From positions 1 through 61,915 of the forward strand of contig NZ_JAJSBI010000042.1 in assembly GCF_021261325.1 (NCBI RefSeq): a stretch of 61,915 nucleotides of DNA, given 5' to 3'. The translations under genes were made by a program, and so were the position numbers. This document shows positions 1-7,959 of this stretch, piece by piece. Below the pieces are notes generated by a model. That model was not told the DNA's origin. It worked only from the letters and a program-made list of their open reading frames with translations, and did no database searches. Source of the stretch: Streptomyces guryensis. GTDB lineage: Bacteria; Actinomycetota; Actinomycetes; Streptomycetales; Streptomycetaceae. Every line of letters starts with the position of its first letter. The first letter of the stretch is position 1.

Positions 1-115
1 AGTGAGGTTGGAGGGACACATCGGGCTCCTGGGGAACGAGGGCGGGACGTTCCAACGAGCCTGACGCAACATCACGATCGTTAACTGCCGTCCTCAAGAT
101 TCCCGACAGAGTCGC

Positions 116-703
116 TCATTGGGATTGCCGTCCCGGCGGGGGCCGTTGCATGTGTGCGGTTGTGTTGCGCCGACTGTAGGGCAGGCAACCAGCCCGAAAT
201 CCAGCTGAGTTGGCGATGTTCACTCGCGAGGGTGAGCCTTGGAAAAGACCGCCCGTCGCACCGCAGCACGGGCGGCCGGGTTCCGGTACCGATGCCGGTT
301 CCGGGAGGGCGACTTCGGCCCAGACGGTCTTGCGCGGATACGGTCCCGGTGCGGCGCCCCAGCGGTCGGCCAGCGCGTCGACGAGGACGAGCCCCCGGCC
401 GGACTCGGCGTCGGGAGCGGGGAGTTGGGCGCACGGCGGCCGGTCACCGCGCGTGTCGGTGACCTCGATACGAAGGGTGCCGCCGACCACGTAGAGAGTG
501 AGCCGGAAGTCGCGTCCCGGTACGCGGCCGTGGGTCGCCGCATTTGCCGCCAACTCCGCCACGATGTGCGCCGCCGGGTCCAACGGGAGCCCCCAGGAGC
601 GGAGTTGCTCGGTGGCCAGGAGGCGGGCGAGGCGGGCTCCGCGGGGCGTCGGGGAGAGGAGGACGCTGAAGTTGCGGATGGAGGCGGCGGTTTCTTGATT
701 CAC
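116..703 (-). CDS. ATP-binding protein, RsbW-like HATPase (anti-sigma type)
   Basis: Small stand-alone GHKL ATPase of the kind Streptomyces encodes next to WhiJ-type regulators. The N box lies around residues 46-58 (VAELAANAATHG, with E50 and N54), a G1-like DTRGD at 83-87 and the G2 glycine loop SGRGL at 101-105. The domain ends near residue 133; the remaining 60 residues are Pro/Arg-rich and look like read-through of non-coding DNA, so the 3' end may be frameshifted or extended. The gene is divergent from the xre/DUF397 pair at 858-2002, and together they form the usual trio. Serine-kinase or anti-sigma activity is inferred from the family only. Confidence 0.8.
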   Translation of the reverse strand: MNQETAASIRNFSVLLSPTPRGARLARLLATEQLRSWGLPLDPAAHIVAELAANAATHGRVPGRDFRLTLYVVGGTLRIEVTDTRGDRPPCAQLPAPDAESGRGLVLVDALADRWGAAPGPYPRKTVWAEVALPEPASVPEPGRPCCGATGGLFQGSPSRVNIANSAGFRAGCLPYSRRNTTAHMQRPPPGRQSQ

Positions 704-857
704 GTCACTCAGCGTGGCGGCGTCTGCCTACTGTGAACAGTGACGACGCGGTTGCGTAGAGCGACTGTCCAGGGCTTGTCCAGGCGTGTCCAAGCTGTCG
801 GGACAGTGCGTACGGGTAGGGGCGTCGCGGCACGGTCGTGCGACGGAGGGGTGCGGG

Positions 858-1733
858 ATGTCGGTGGATGGCGAGGCGGTACGGCTCAGGACCGAGGCGG
901 ATGAGCCGGGTTGGGAGGTGGACCCGGACGACGAGTGGGGTGTGGCCGTCATCGCCACCGTGGGGCGGCAGTTGAGGCTGCGGCGGGAGGCGGTGGGGAT
1001 GCGGGTACCCGAGTTCGGGGCGGCGGTCGGGTACGGCGACGACATGGTCTACAAGATCGAGGCGGGGAAGCGGATTCCGCGCCAGCAGTATTTGGACACG
1101 GCGGACGAGGTGCTGGGGGCGGGCGGGCTCATCTCGGCTACGTGGGAGGACGTGAAGAAGGTCCGGTACCCGAAGAAGGTGCGGGAGCTGGGGAAGCTGG
1201 AGGAGAAGGCGGCCGAGATCGGCGTGTATGAGTGCAACAGCGTCCATGGGCTGTTGCAGACGCCAGACCATGCGAGGGCCCTGTTCGAGGCAGCGCAGCC
1301 GCCGTACTCCCAAGACGACGTGGAACGCATGGTGACTGCACGTCTGTCCCGGCAGTCGGTCTTCGAGCGTGACCCTGCCCCGTCCATCCACTTCGTGCTG
1401 GAAGAAGCAGTGGTACGCCGACAGGTCGGGGGCACAATGGTGTGGCGACAGCAGCTCGAACATCTGCTGGAGGTAGGGAGGTTGCGAAGCGTCACGCTTC
1501 AGGTCATGCCGACGAACAGCGATGCCCACCCGGGCCTGGATGGCAAGATCGAGTTGCTCAAGTTCCCGGACGGCACAGCGGTGGGGCGCTCGGACAGCGC
1601 CTTCAACGGCCGCCCCATCACCGATCCAAAACAGCTCCGCATCCTTGATCTGCGGTATGGCACCATCCGGGCTCAGGCTCTCCCGCCCCGAGAGTCGCTG
1701 GCCTTCATCGAGCAACTGCTGGGAGAAACATGA
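858..1733 (+). CDS. XRE-family regulator with DUF5753 (WhiJ-like)
   Basis: A 291-residue DNA-binding regulator with a helix-turn-helix at about residues 34-85 and a DUF5753 ligand or partner domain from about 105 to the end. The in-frame ORF continues upstream to 786, but ATG 858 is chosen because a GGAGG lies 8 nt before it and family members start here. The stop overlaps the start of the DUF397 gene (ATGA), so the two are translationally coupled. Streptomyces has many such xre-DUF397 pairs, often with a divergent HATPase as here; the best known, WhiJ, affects development. The target of this copy is unknown. Confidence 0.88.
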   Translation: MSVDGEAVRLRTEADEPGWEVDPDDEWGVAVIATVGRQLRLRREAVGMRVPEFGAAVGYGDDMVYKIEAGKRIPRQQYLDTADEVLGAGGLISATWEDVKKVRYPKKVRELGKLEEKAAEIGVYECNSVHGLLQTPDHARALFEAAQPPYSQDDVERMVTARLSRQSVFERDPAPSIHFVLEEAVVRRQVGGTMVWRQQLEHLLEVGRLRSVTLQVMPTNSDAHPGLDGKIELLKFPDGTAVGRSDSAFNGRPITDPKQLRILDLRYGTIRAQALPPRESLAFIEQLLGET

Positions 1734-2002
1734 TCCGCAAGACCGCTGCCGGGGACGCCTCCGAACTGGTGTGGTTCAAGAGCAGCTACAGCAGCGGCAC
1801 CGATGGCAACTCCTGCGTCGAAGTCGCGCTGGGCTGGTCCAAGAGCAGCTACAGCAGTAGCAGCGAGGGTGACTCCTGCGTCGAGGTGGCCACCACCCCC
1901 GGCGCAATCCACGTCCGCGACTCCAAGCACACCGCAGGCCCCCAGCTCGCCCTGGCCCCCCAGGCATGGTCAGACTTCGTAACGTACGCCTCCGAAGCCT
2001 GA
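1730..2002 (+). CDS. DUF397 protein with an internally duplicated motif
   Basis: A 90-residue partner of the upstream regulator, overlapping it by 4 nt. A DUF397-type motif of the form W-x-KSSYSS...G-(N/D)SCVEVA occurs twice, at about residues 14-33 and 36-54, while most DUF397 proteins carry it once. The C-terminus has the usual RDSKH...L..P..W..F segment. Small DUF397 proteins are thought to modulate their XRE partner; no direct activity can be read from the sequence. Confidence 0.85.
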   Translation: MIRKTAAGDASELVWFKSSYSSGTDGNSCVEVALGWSKSSYSSSSEGDSCVEVATTPGAIHVRDSKHTAGPQLALAPQAWSDFVTYASEA

Positions 2003-2049
2003 CCACCCTGCCCAGGCGGCAGGCACCGCACCCTCACCCCGCCGCACCC

Positions 2050-2843
2050 TCACCCCGCCGCGACCTCCGCCCCGGCGGCGACCGGCACCGTAGCCGCCCC
2101 CGCCGTCGTCGGAATCCGCCGCATAAGAGCGCCGTACCCCACGGCGGCAACCGTGCCGACGACCGCGCACACCCCCCACAACCACTCCGCCCCGAACCGG
2201 TCGATCACCACCCCGGACATCAGCGGAGCGACAAGCGCGGCGAGGGACCAGGACAAGGTGTACACGCCCTGGTAGCGCCCCCGCCCGTGCACGGGCGACA
2301 GCCGAACGACCAGTCCCGTCTGCGTGGGCGCGTTGACCATCTCGCCCAGAGTCCACACGCACACGGTGAGAGCGAAGACGCCGACCGACCCGGCGAAGGC
2401 GGTGAGTCCGAGGCCGTACCCGGCCAGCAGGGACGAGACGACGAGCAGCCGCCGGGGATCCCGACGCTCGATGAACCGGGTGACGGGGATCTGCAGCGCG
2501 ACGATCAGAACGCCGTTGACGGCGATGGCCATGCCGTAGTCGGCGGGCGTGAATCCGGCCTGGCCCATGGCGACGGGCAATCCGACGGACCCCTGCTGAA
2601 AGACGAGGGCGACCAGGAACGACAGCCCGACGACCCCCATGTACCGCTTGTCGCGGAGGACGGCACCGAGACCGACGACGTCCTCCCGCGCCCCCTGGGA
2701 GACGGCGACAGCCGGCCGTGACTCGGGCAGCTTCAGAAAGACGACGACCGCACAGACGGCGGTCATCCCGGCCTCGATCAGAAACCCGGCGCGATAGCTG
2801 AACTCGGCGATGAACCCGGCGACCATGGAGGAGACGGCGAACC
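2050..2843 (-). pseudogene. 5'-truncated MFS transporter fragment (left copy of the repeat)
   Basis: This is the C-terminal part, about 258 residues, of the MFS transporter whose full copy lies at 16177-17448. From 2213 to 2843 it matches 16355-16985 with no indel and one mismatch that I can see (codon GTC against GCC just after the internal ATG at 2826). Homology stops abruptly at 2843/2844, where island DNA begins, so the first roughly 160 residues of the transporter and its promoter are missing. The last 55 codons differ from the full copy, which suggests that this end is the original chromosomal 3' end. It is unlikely to make a working transporter. Confidence 0.88.
2213..2843. repeat. Left 631-bp direct repeat (MFS 3' half)
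   Basis: Near-identical to 16355-16985 at a constant offset of 14142 bp. To the left of 2213 the similarity decays into scattered differences; to the right of 2843 it ends at a single position. Confidence 0.95.
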
Positions 2844-3632
2844 GTCGCCGAGCCAGACTCGGCGCCCCATCTCATCCAGCTCGACCTTGAGACGCTGGCA
2901 CTCTGGGATGGCTCTGCGTAGCAGTCGCCAGTAGTCGGCACCATGGCCCGGGATCCGGATGTGCGCCAGTTCATGGGCGATCACATAGTCCACGAGGCGT
3001 ATCGGAAGCTGGAAGACCGCCCAGTGCAGCGCCATGCGCCCAGTAGAGACTCCTCTGCCGCTGTCAGGGATGTACGCCCCCCATCGGAGACCCAAGTCCC
3101 GTACCTCCACTCGCGGCTCAGTCACGTCCATGCGGGCTGCCCACGGCTGAAGCCTGCCTAGGGACCAGGCCGCTCCGGTCTGCTGGTACCAATCGACTAG
3201 AGCCTTGCGCCCAGCAGCCTGATCTGAGGCGAAGGCTCGATCCAACCGTAGACGTCCGGCCTGCAGTCGAACTGGTTCGGCGTCCGCGTCCACCAACAGC
3301 AGGCGACAATCGCGCCCCAGGTAGCGGAACACGGTGCCGTCGATCAGGTCGACCGAGGCGTGGGCTGGCCGGAAGCGGTCGCGCAGCCGGGCTTTGTCCG
3401 CGATCCAGTCCTCGTGGGCCCGCACGAACGCTCGTGCACGCTCTTCGTCGCAGTCCGGCGGCGTGCGTAGGATGACGGACCCGTCCCGCTCGACAGTCAG
3501 GCCGAGCCGAGTGCGGCGGCCACTGACGCGGATGTGCAGTTGCAGCTCTCCGACGTGCAAGAGCTGGCCGTCGGAGAGGTTTCCGGCGACCGGATCCCCT
3601 GGCGACGGGAGCGGCGAGGATGAGGGTGGCAC
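2778..3632 (-). CDS. YgjP-like metallopeptidase, 3' end fused to the MFS repeat
   Basis: A zinc metallopeptidase of the YgjP/DUF45 (M48-like) family, often encoded next to hsdR in type I restriction loci. The zinc site is HELAH at residues 220-224, followed by H230 in the IPGHGADYW context. It starts at GTG 3632, 14 nt after the hsdR stop, so it is the last gene of that operon. The junction at 2843/2844 falls inside the ORF: residues 1-263 come from the island, and the final 21 residues (Ser/Pro-rich) are an out-of-frame reading of the MFS repeat. The catalytic core is intact, so activity is plausible. Its role in restriction is not established. Confidence 0.8.
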   Translation of the reverse strand: MPPSSSPLPSPGDPVAGNLSDGQLLHVGELQLHIRVSGRRTRLGLTVERDGSVILRTPPDCDEERARAFVRAHEDWIADKARLRDRFRPAHASVDLIDGTVFRYLGRDCRLLLVDADAEPVRLQAGRLRLDRAFASDQAAGRKALVDWYQQTGAAWSLGRLQPWAARMDVTEPRVEVRDLGLRWGAYIPDSGRGVSTGRMALHWAVFQLPIRLVDYVIAHELAHIRIPGHGADYWRLLRRAIPECQRLKVELDEMGRRVWLGDGSPSPPWSPGSSPSSAIAPGF

Positions 3633-3646
3633 GTTAACAATTGTGC

Positions 3647-6600
3647 CTACCGCTCTTCCCGAAACTCCTGAACGTGCTCCTGTACGTGGTTCACGATGTG
3701 TCGGGCTACTGCACGCACCTCATCGGTGCCGCCCGACTCGGCCTCCAGGCCATCGGCACGCAGCCGCTCGGTCACGTGGGCGGTCAGCCGGGTCACATGC
3801 TTGCCCTGGGCCCGGTAACCGACACTGCGGACCTGTTCACGTACCACTTCGTACACACTAGCCGACAGAGCGCGCAGCTTGGCAGGTTCCGGCGGCCTGA
3901 TGGCCGTACGGCTGTCGATACCGCTTTTCAGCCAGCCGTGCAGACGGCGTTCCATCAGAGTCGCCCCGGACAGGAGCGGGTCGTCGTCCTGTTCCTGGCG
4001 CACCTGGGTGATCAGACCAGCCAGCTGGTCGATCTGCCATCGGGCGTCCATGTTCTCCAGCACTTCCTTGAGTGCCTTGGACAGCTGTTTGTACTTCGCC
4101 TCGTCCTCCCTGCGAACGCGCTCCTCCAGGTGGTAGCGCAGGGCGTGTTCCATCTCCGCGGCGGCTTCCCGGGGATCTTCGATGGACTGGACGGCATCGT
4201 CGAAGGCCTCGGAGAGGATCGACACAGGCGGGATGACCTGGATGATCTCGGGCGCCTCCAGATGCTCGGCGATCAGCGCCCGCACCTTGCGGCCGTATCC
4301 GCGCAGGCTGAAGAGCCCGCCCGGCGCGTCCCGGTAGTGGCGGCGCACGCGCTGCTGGAGCAGGGCCCAGCGCTTCGCGTCGCGAAGGAAGCCCAGTGCG
4401 TCCTCGTGCGGCAGCACTCGCTCCAGCGTGCCCAGAAACTCCCCGAGCTCCTTGTCGAACAGAGCCCGGTCATCCTCGTGGCACAGGGCGAGCATGGCGC
4501 GCGCCCGGCCGCCGCGCGTGTCGAGGTCGTTCCCGCTGATGTTCTTGTCGGCGAGGAAAGCCTGCACCTTCTTGGCGGCCTCCCCGGTATCCGCGACGGC
4601 GGACTCGACATCCCGCAGGCTCGCGCGCACGGCGGGAGCCTCCTTGCCGTAACCGGACAAGGCGTCGCTGAGCGGGGCTAGTACGCCGTAATAGTCGACG
4701 ACCGTGCCGCCCTCCTTGCCCGATGCTGGGCGGTTGACGCGGGCGATGGCCTGGAGCAGCTCCGCGTCCCGGATGGGCCGGTCCAGGTACAGCACCTGCT
4801 CACCTGGCGCGTCGAAGCCGGTCAGCAGCATCGACTTGACGATGAGGAAGGTGACCGGCGCCTCCTCCGGGATGCTGGACGTTTGCACAGGAGCAGGGGC
4901 GCTCCACGGCTGCTTGGCGATCATTCCCATGCGCGGCAGGATCGGCTGCGGCGTGTAGGTCACGCCCCACGGGTTGTCCCTGGGAAGCTGCGGCAGGTCT
5001 TCGAGAAAGCGCTCGATGTGCTGCTTCTGCTGGTTCTCCTCGGTCCACTCCCGCCAGAGGCCGTTCTTCCGCTCACCGCCGGCGGAGATCACCGGCACGA
5101 ACTCCATACGCCGGATGATCTCCTGGAACCTCCAGGCCCAGTACAGAACCCGGTCCTTCTCCGCGAAGTCCCTGGGCTCGGCTCCGCGAAGCCGCTCGGG
5201 AAGCCGGCCCTGCGGCGCGAACTCGGCGACTTCCTCCAGGAGTTCGGCCCGTACGTCCCGCAAGGCGTGCCGGTACTCCACGGTGGCACGGCGGCTGACC
5301 ACGGCCACCTGAGCCTTGAAACCGCCCGATAGCACGTGCGCGACATAGTGCCGCAGCATGTCGTCGGCCTTCGCCCGGATCATCGTCACGGACTCGGCGA
5401 CATCACGCTCGGTGAGCTGGCTGTACTTCTTCCTGAGGACCTTGCGTTGTTCCTCGGTGCGGTCGGCGATGAGGTTCTCGAACTTGGCGTCGAGGTCCTC
5501 GCCTTGGCGTACGTCGGCGGGACCGGTGCGCCCTTCATAGCGGATGGGAACGACGACCTTGTCGTGCTCGGCCTCCGCCATCATGTACTTGTCGATGAAG
5601 GGGCCGAAGATCCGCTCGGTGTCCCGGAGCTTGCCTTCCATGATCGGGGTTCCGGTGAAGCCGATCCGGGCCGCGTTCGGTGCGGCCTGGCGAAGGCAGG
5701 TATGGAGCATGGACGTGTGGGAGCGGTGCGCCTCGTCGATGAGGACGAGGACTTTGGTGGACTCGGTACACCGAGGAAACCGGAGCGGTTCGGTGTCCGG
5801 TACGGGATCGGTGGCCTCGGCGGATTCCACGCCCGCTGCGATCCGTTGCCGTACGGCCTTGTACTCGTCGGCGAGCGACCGGTCGTCGCCGCCTCCGCCC
5901 GTGCTCGTGAACCCGGCAACGCCGAACTTCTGGATCATGGCGAAGACGACATGCCGCCCGCCGACCCGTAGCATGCCCTCGATGTCAGCCTGCCGCTCGG
6001 CGGTCTTGATGGAACGGCCGCCCCTCCTGATGGCCGCGTCGAGCTGGTCCTGCAGCTGAGTGCGGTCGGTGACCACGAGAAGGGTGTACGTGTTCAGCGC
6101 CTCGTCGCGGCTCATGTGCAGCCGCCGGGCGAGGAAAGCCATCGTCAGGCTCTTGCCGGAACCCTGGGTATGCCAGATGACACCGCCACGTTCGTCCTCG
6201 GTGGCACCCGGGTCCAGCCTGGTACGCCGGTTGCGCAGCCGGTGGACGATTTTCTCGACGGCACGGTACTGCTGGTGCCGGCAGACGGCCTTGGTCTTCG
6301 GGGCGCCGTGGGAAGCGTCTGCAGTCTGCTTCCTCCCGCCGCTCTTTCCCGGCTGCCGCTTCTTCTCCTTGAGGGGCATGGCGAAGACGTAGTGCCGCAG
6401 GATGTTGAGTAGGTTGACGGGCTTGAGGACGGCGGCGACGAGCTGTTGCTGCTCGGTCGGCTCCTCGCCTGCCTCCAACAGTTTGGGCGTGACGTCGACC
6501 TGCCGTAGGGCGTCTCTGAGCTCGTCTGTGTTCTTGTAGTCGGGCTCGACGCTGCGCCACGGGGCGAAGTCGCGCAGCCGGGAGGTGATCGTGCCGAGCT

Positions 6601-7330
6601 GGGCGGTGGTGCCCGCGGCGGCGATCAGCAGCTGGACGGTCTTGAAGAGCGCGGGGATTCCGCGGGGCCTCTCGCGCGGATCACGCTCGTCGGCGTCGCA
6701 CTCGACGGGGTTTCCGGTGTACGCACGCAGGTCCCGGATCGCGAGCCCGACCGGATCCTGGAGATCCGGGCTCTTGCACTCGACGACGGCGACAGGGATT
6801 CCGTTCACGAAGAGGACGAGGTCGGGGATCTCCTCGTATCCGGCGGGGGTGCGCACCCTCAATTGCGAGACAACGAGAAAGTCGTTTCGCTCCTTGATCT
6901 GCTCTTCGTTCTCGATCTCCCAGTCGATGTACTGGACGATGACGTCGTGGCCCTTGTGGTGGACGGCGTGCCCGCGCATCGGAGGCGCACCGTGCAGCAG
7001 GAGGTCGGTGGCCTGGAAGTTGGCATCGTGGAGATTTCGTCCCTGCGGGCCGATGGATACGCTCTCCAGCGTGGCTATGGCCCGGGTCGCGTGCCCGTCC
7101 TGGTCTTCGGTGTCGATCCACTCGGCATTGCTGTCGTGAAGCCGATTGACCCGTCGGATAGCCTTGGTGAGACGGTTCTTCAGGAGTACGTCGGTGTAGT
7201 CGCGCTCCTTGCCATCGGCGAGGTCCTTGCCGGTGACGTGGGTCCAGCCCAGGGACTCCAGCTGCCGGATGAACGGGGTTTCCACCTCGTCCCGCTCAAT
7301 CTCACTGCGCGCCCCGCCCCGCACCGCCAC
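3647..7330 (-). CDS. hsdR: Type I restriction enzyme, R subunit
   Basis: The motor and nuclease subunit of the HsdRMS complex, 1227 residues. A PD-(D/E)xK nuclease site is seen at D170 and ECK 184-186. The SF2 translocase shows Walker A TQGSGKS at 388-394, DEAH at 532-535, a GFTGTPI motif and a QAIARVNR motif VI. The ORF remains open to 7777, but I choose GTG 7330 because GAGGAGG lies just upstream and HsdR-like sequence begins there. The metallopeptidase gene follows after 14 nt. hsdM and hsdS lie 2.8 kb upstream on the same strand, separated by the AIPR gene on the other strand, so hsdR needs its own promoter. Confidence 0.92.
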   Translation of the reverse strand: MAVRGGARSEIERDEVETPFIRQLESLGWTHVTGKDLADGKERDYTDVLLKNRLTKAIRRVNRLHDSNAEWIDTEDQDGHATRAIATLESVSIGPQGRNLHDANFQATDLLLHGAPPMRGHAVHHKGHDVIVQYIDWEIENEEQIKERNDFLVVSQLRVRTPAGYEEIPDLVLFVNGIPVAVVECKSPDLQDPVGLAIRDLRAYTGNPVECDADERDPRERPRGIPALFKTVQLLIAAAGTTAQLGTITSRLRDFAPWRSVEPDYKNTDELRDALRQVDVTPKLLEAGEEPTEQQQLVAAVLKPVNLLNILRHYVFAMPLKEKKRQPGKSGGRKQTADASHGAPKTKAVCRHQQYRAVEKIVHRLRNRRTRLDPGATEDERGGVIWHTQGSGKSLTMAFLARRLHMSRDEALNTYTLLVVTDRTQLQDQLDAAIRRGGRSIKTAERQADIEGMLRVGGRHVVFAMIQKFGVAGFTSTGGGGDDRSLADEYKAVRQRIAAGVESAEATDPVPDTEPLRFPRCTESTKVLVLIDEAHRSHTSMLHTCLRQAAPNAARIGFTGTPIMEGKLRDTERIFGPFIDKYMMAEAEHDKVVVPIRYEGRTGPADVRQGEDLDAKFENLIADRTEEQRKVLRKKYSQLTERDVAESVTMIRAKADDMLRHYVAHVLSGGFKAQVAVVSRRATVEYRHALRDVRAELLEEVAEFAPQGRLPERLRGAEPRDFAEKDRVLYWAWRFQEIIRRMEFVPVISAGGERKNGLWREWTEENQQKQHIERFLEDLPQLPRDNPWGVTYTPQPILPRMGMIAKQPWSAPAPVQTSSIPEEAPVTFLIVKSMLLTGFDAPGEQVLYLDRPIRDAELLQAIARVNRPASGKEGGTVVDYYGVLAPLSDALSGYGKEAPAVRASLRDVESAVADTGEAAKKVQAFLADKNISGNDLDTRGGRARAMLALCHEDDRALFDKELGEFLGTLERVLPHEDALGFLRDAKRWALLQQRVRRHYRDAPGGLFSLRGYGRKVRALIAEHLEAPEIIQVIPPVSILSEAFDDAVQSIEDPREAAAEMEHALRYHLEERVRREDEAKYKQLSKALKEVLENMDARWQIDQLAGLITQVRQEQDDDPLLSGATLMERRLHGWLKSGIDSRTAIRPPEPAKLRALSASVYEVVREQVRSVGYRAQGKHVTRLTAHVTERLRADGLEAESGGTDEVRAVARHIVNHVQEHVQEFREER

Positions 7331-7777
7331 TCCGCACCCCTCCTCGCCTTCAAGGAGCCGACGCGCTGTGTGATGACGGCCGCTCGGTCGGCCTCCCCGG
7401 TTGCCTATCGGTCCATTGTGCGGCAGGGAGAGCGGGGGATGTGCGTGATCACGCCAAAGGCGTGGAGTGCGGCTCCTTGCTGGAGGGGCTGTGTCTGGGG
7501 CCTTTGAGCCGCCGTCAGGTACAGGCAGCCGAGCCCCGCGACTCTCGGCGACGCGCAGGGCCTCGGTCAGCAGGGCGGACAGGTTCCGGAGCTCACCCGG
7601 GCCGGCCTTGGGGTCGTCAAGCAACCCCTCCGCATGGCCCAGCAGTTCACTTCCCATGTCGAGCTGAACGGACTCAATGTTGTTGGCAAGCCGGGACAGG
7701 TAGCCGCCCTCGTTGTCGTAGGCGAGGAGGCGGGTGGTGGTGCGGTCGGATGGCTCATTCCGCAGCCACCCCCACAC
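7331..7777 (-). other. In-frame coding remnant upstream of hsdR
   Basis: The hsdR frame is open from GTG 7777. The first 95 codons read like a genuine protein (a helical, acidic stretch containing NNIESVQLDMGSELLGHAEG and LLTEALRVAESRGARLPVPD) with GC-rich third positions. The next 50 codons look random, and then the hsdR ribosome-binding site appears. No stop separates them. It may be a small upstream gene that has lost its stop, or an N-terminal extension of HsdR; I favour the first. Confidence 0.4.
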
Positions 7778-7959
7778 CGTGGATCCCCGGCGTGTGCCGA
7801 TGTCGATGCCATGAGTGGCCAGCCAGGGGGCGCGGCCTCCTACTCTACGGCGGATCCCTGAAACCCTTCAGCAGGCAACCGGTCCCGTTGGCCATTCGCC
7901 ATCCGTGCTGCTGAGATGGCCATTGTGTACGCGCGGCGCTACTTCTAGAAGGGCATGAA

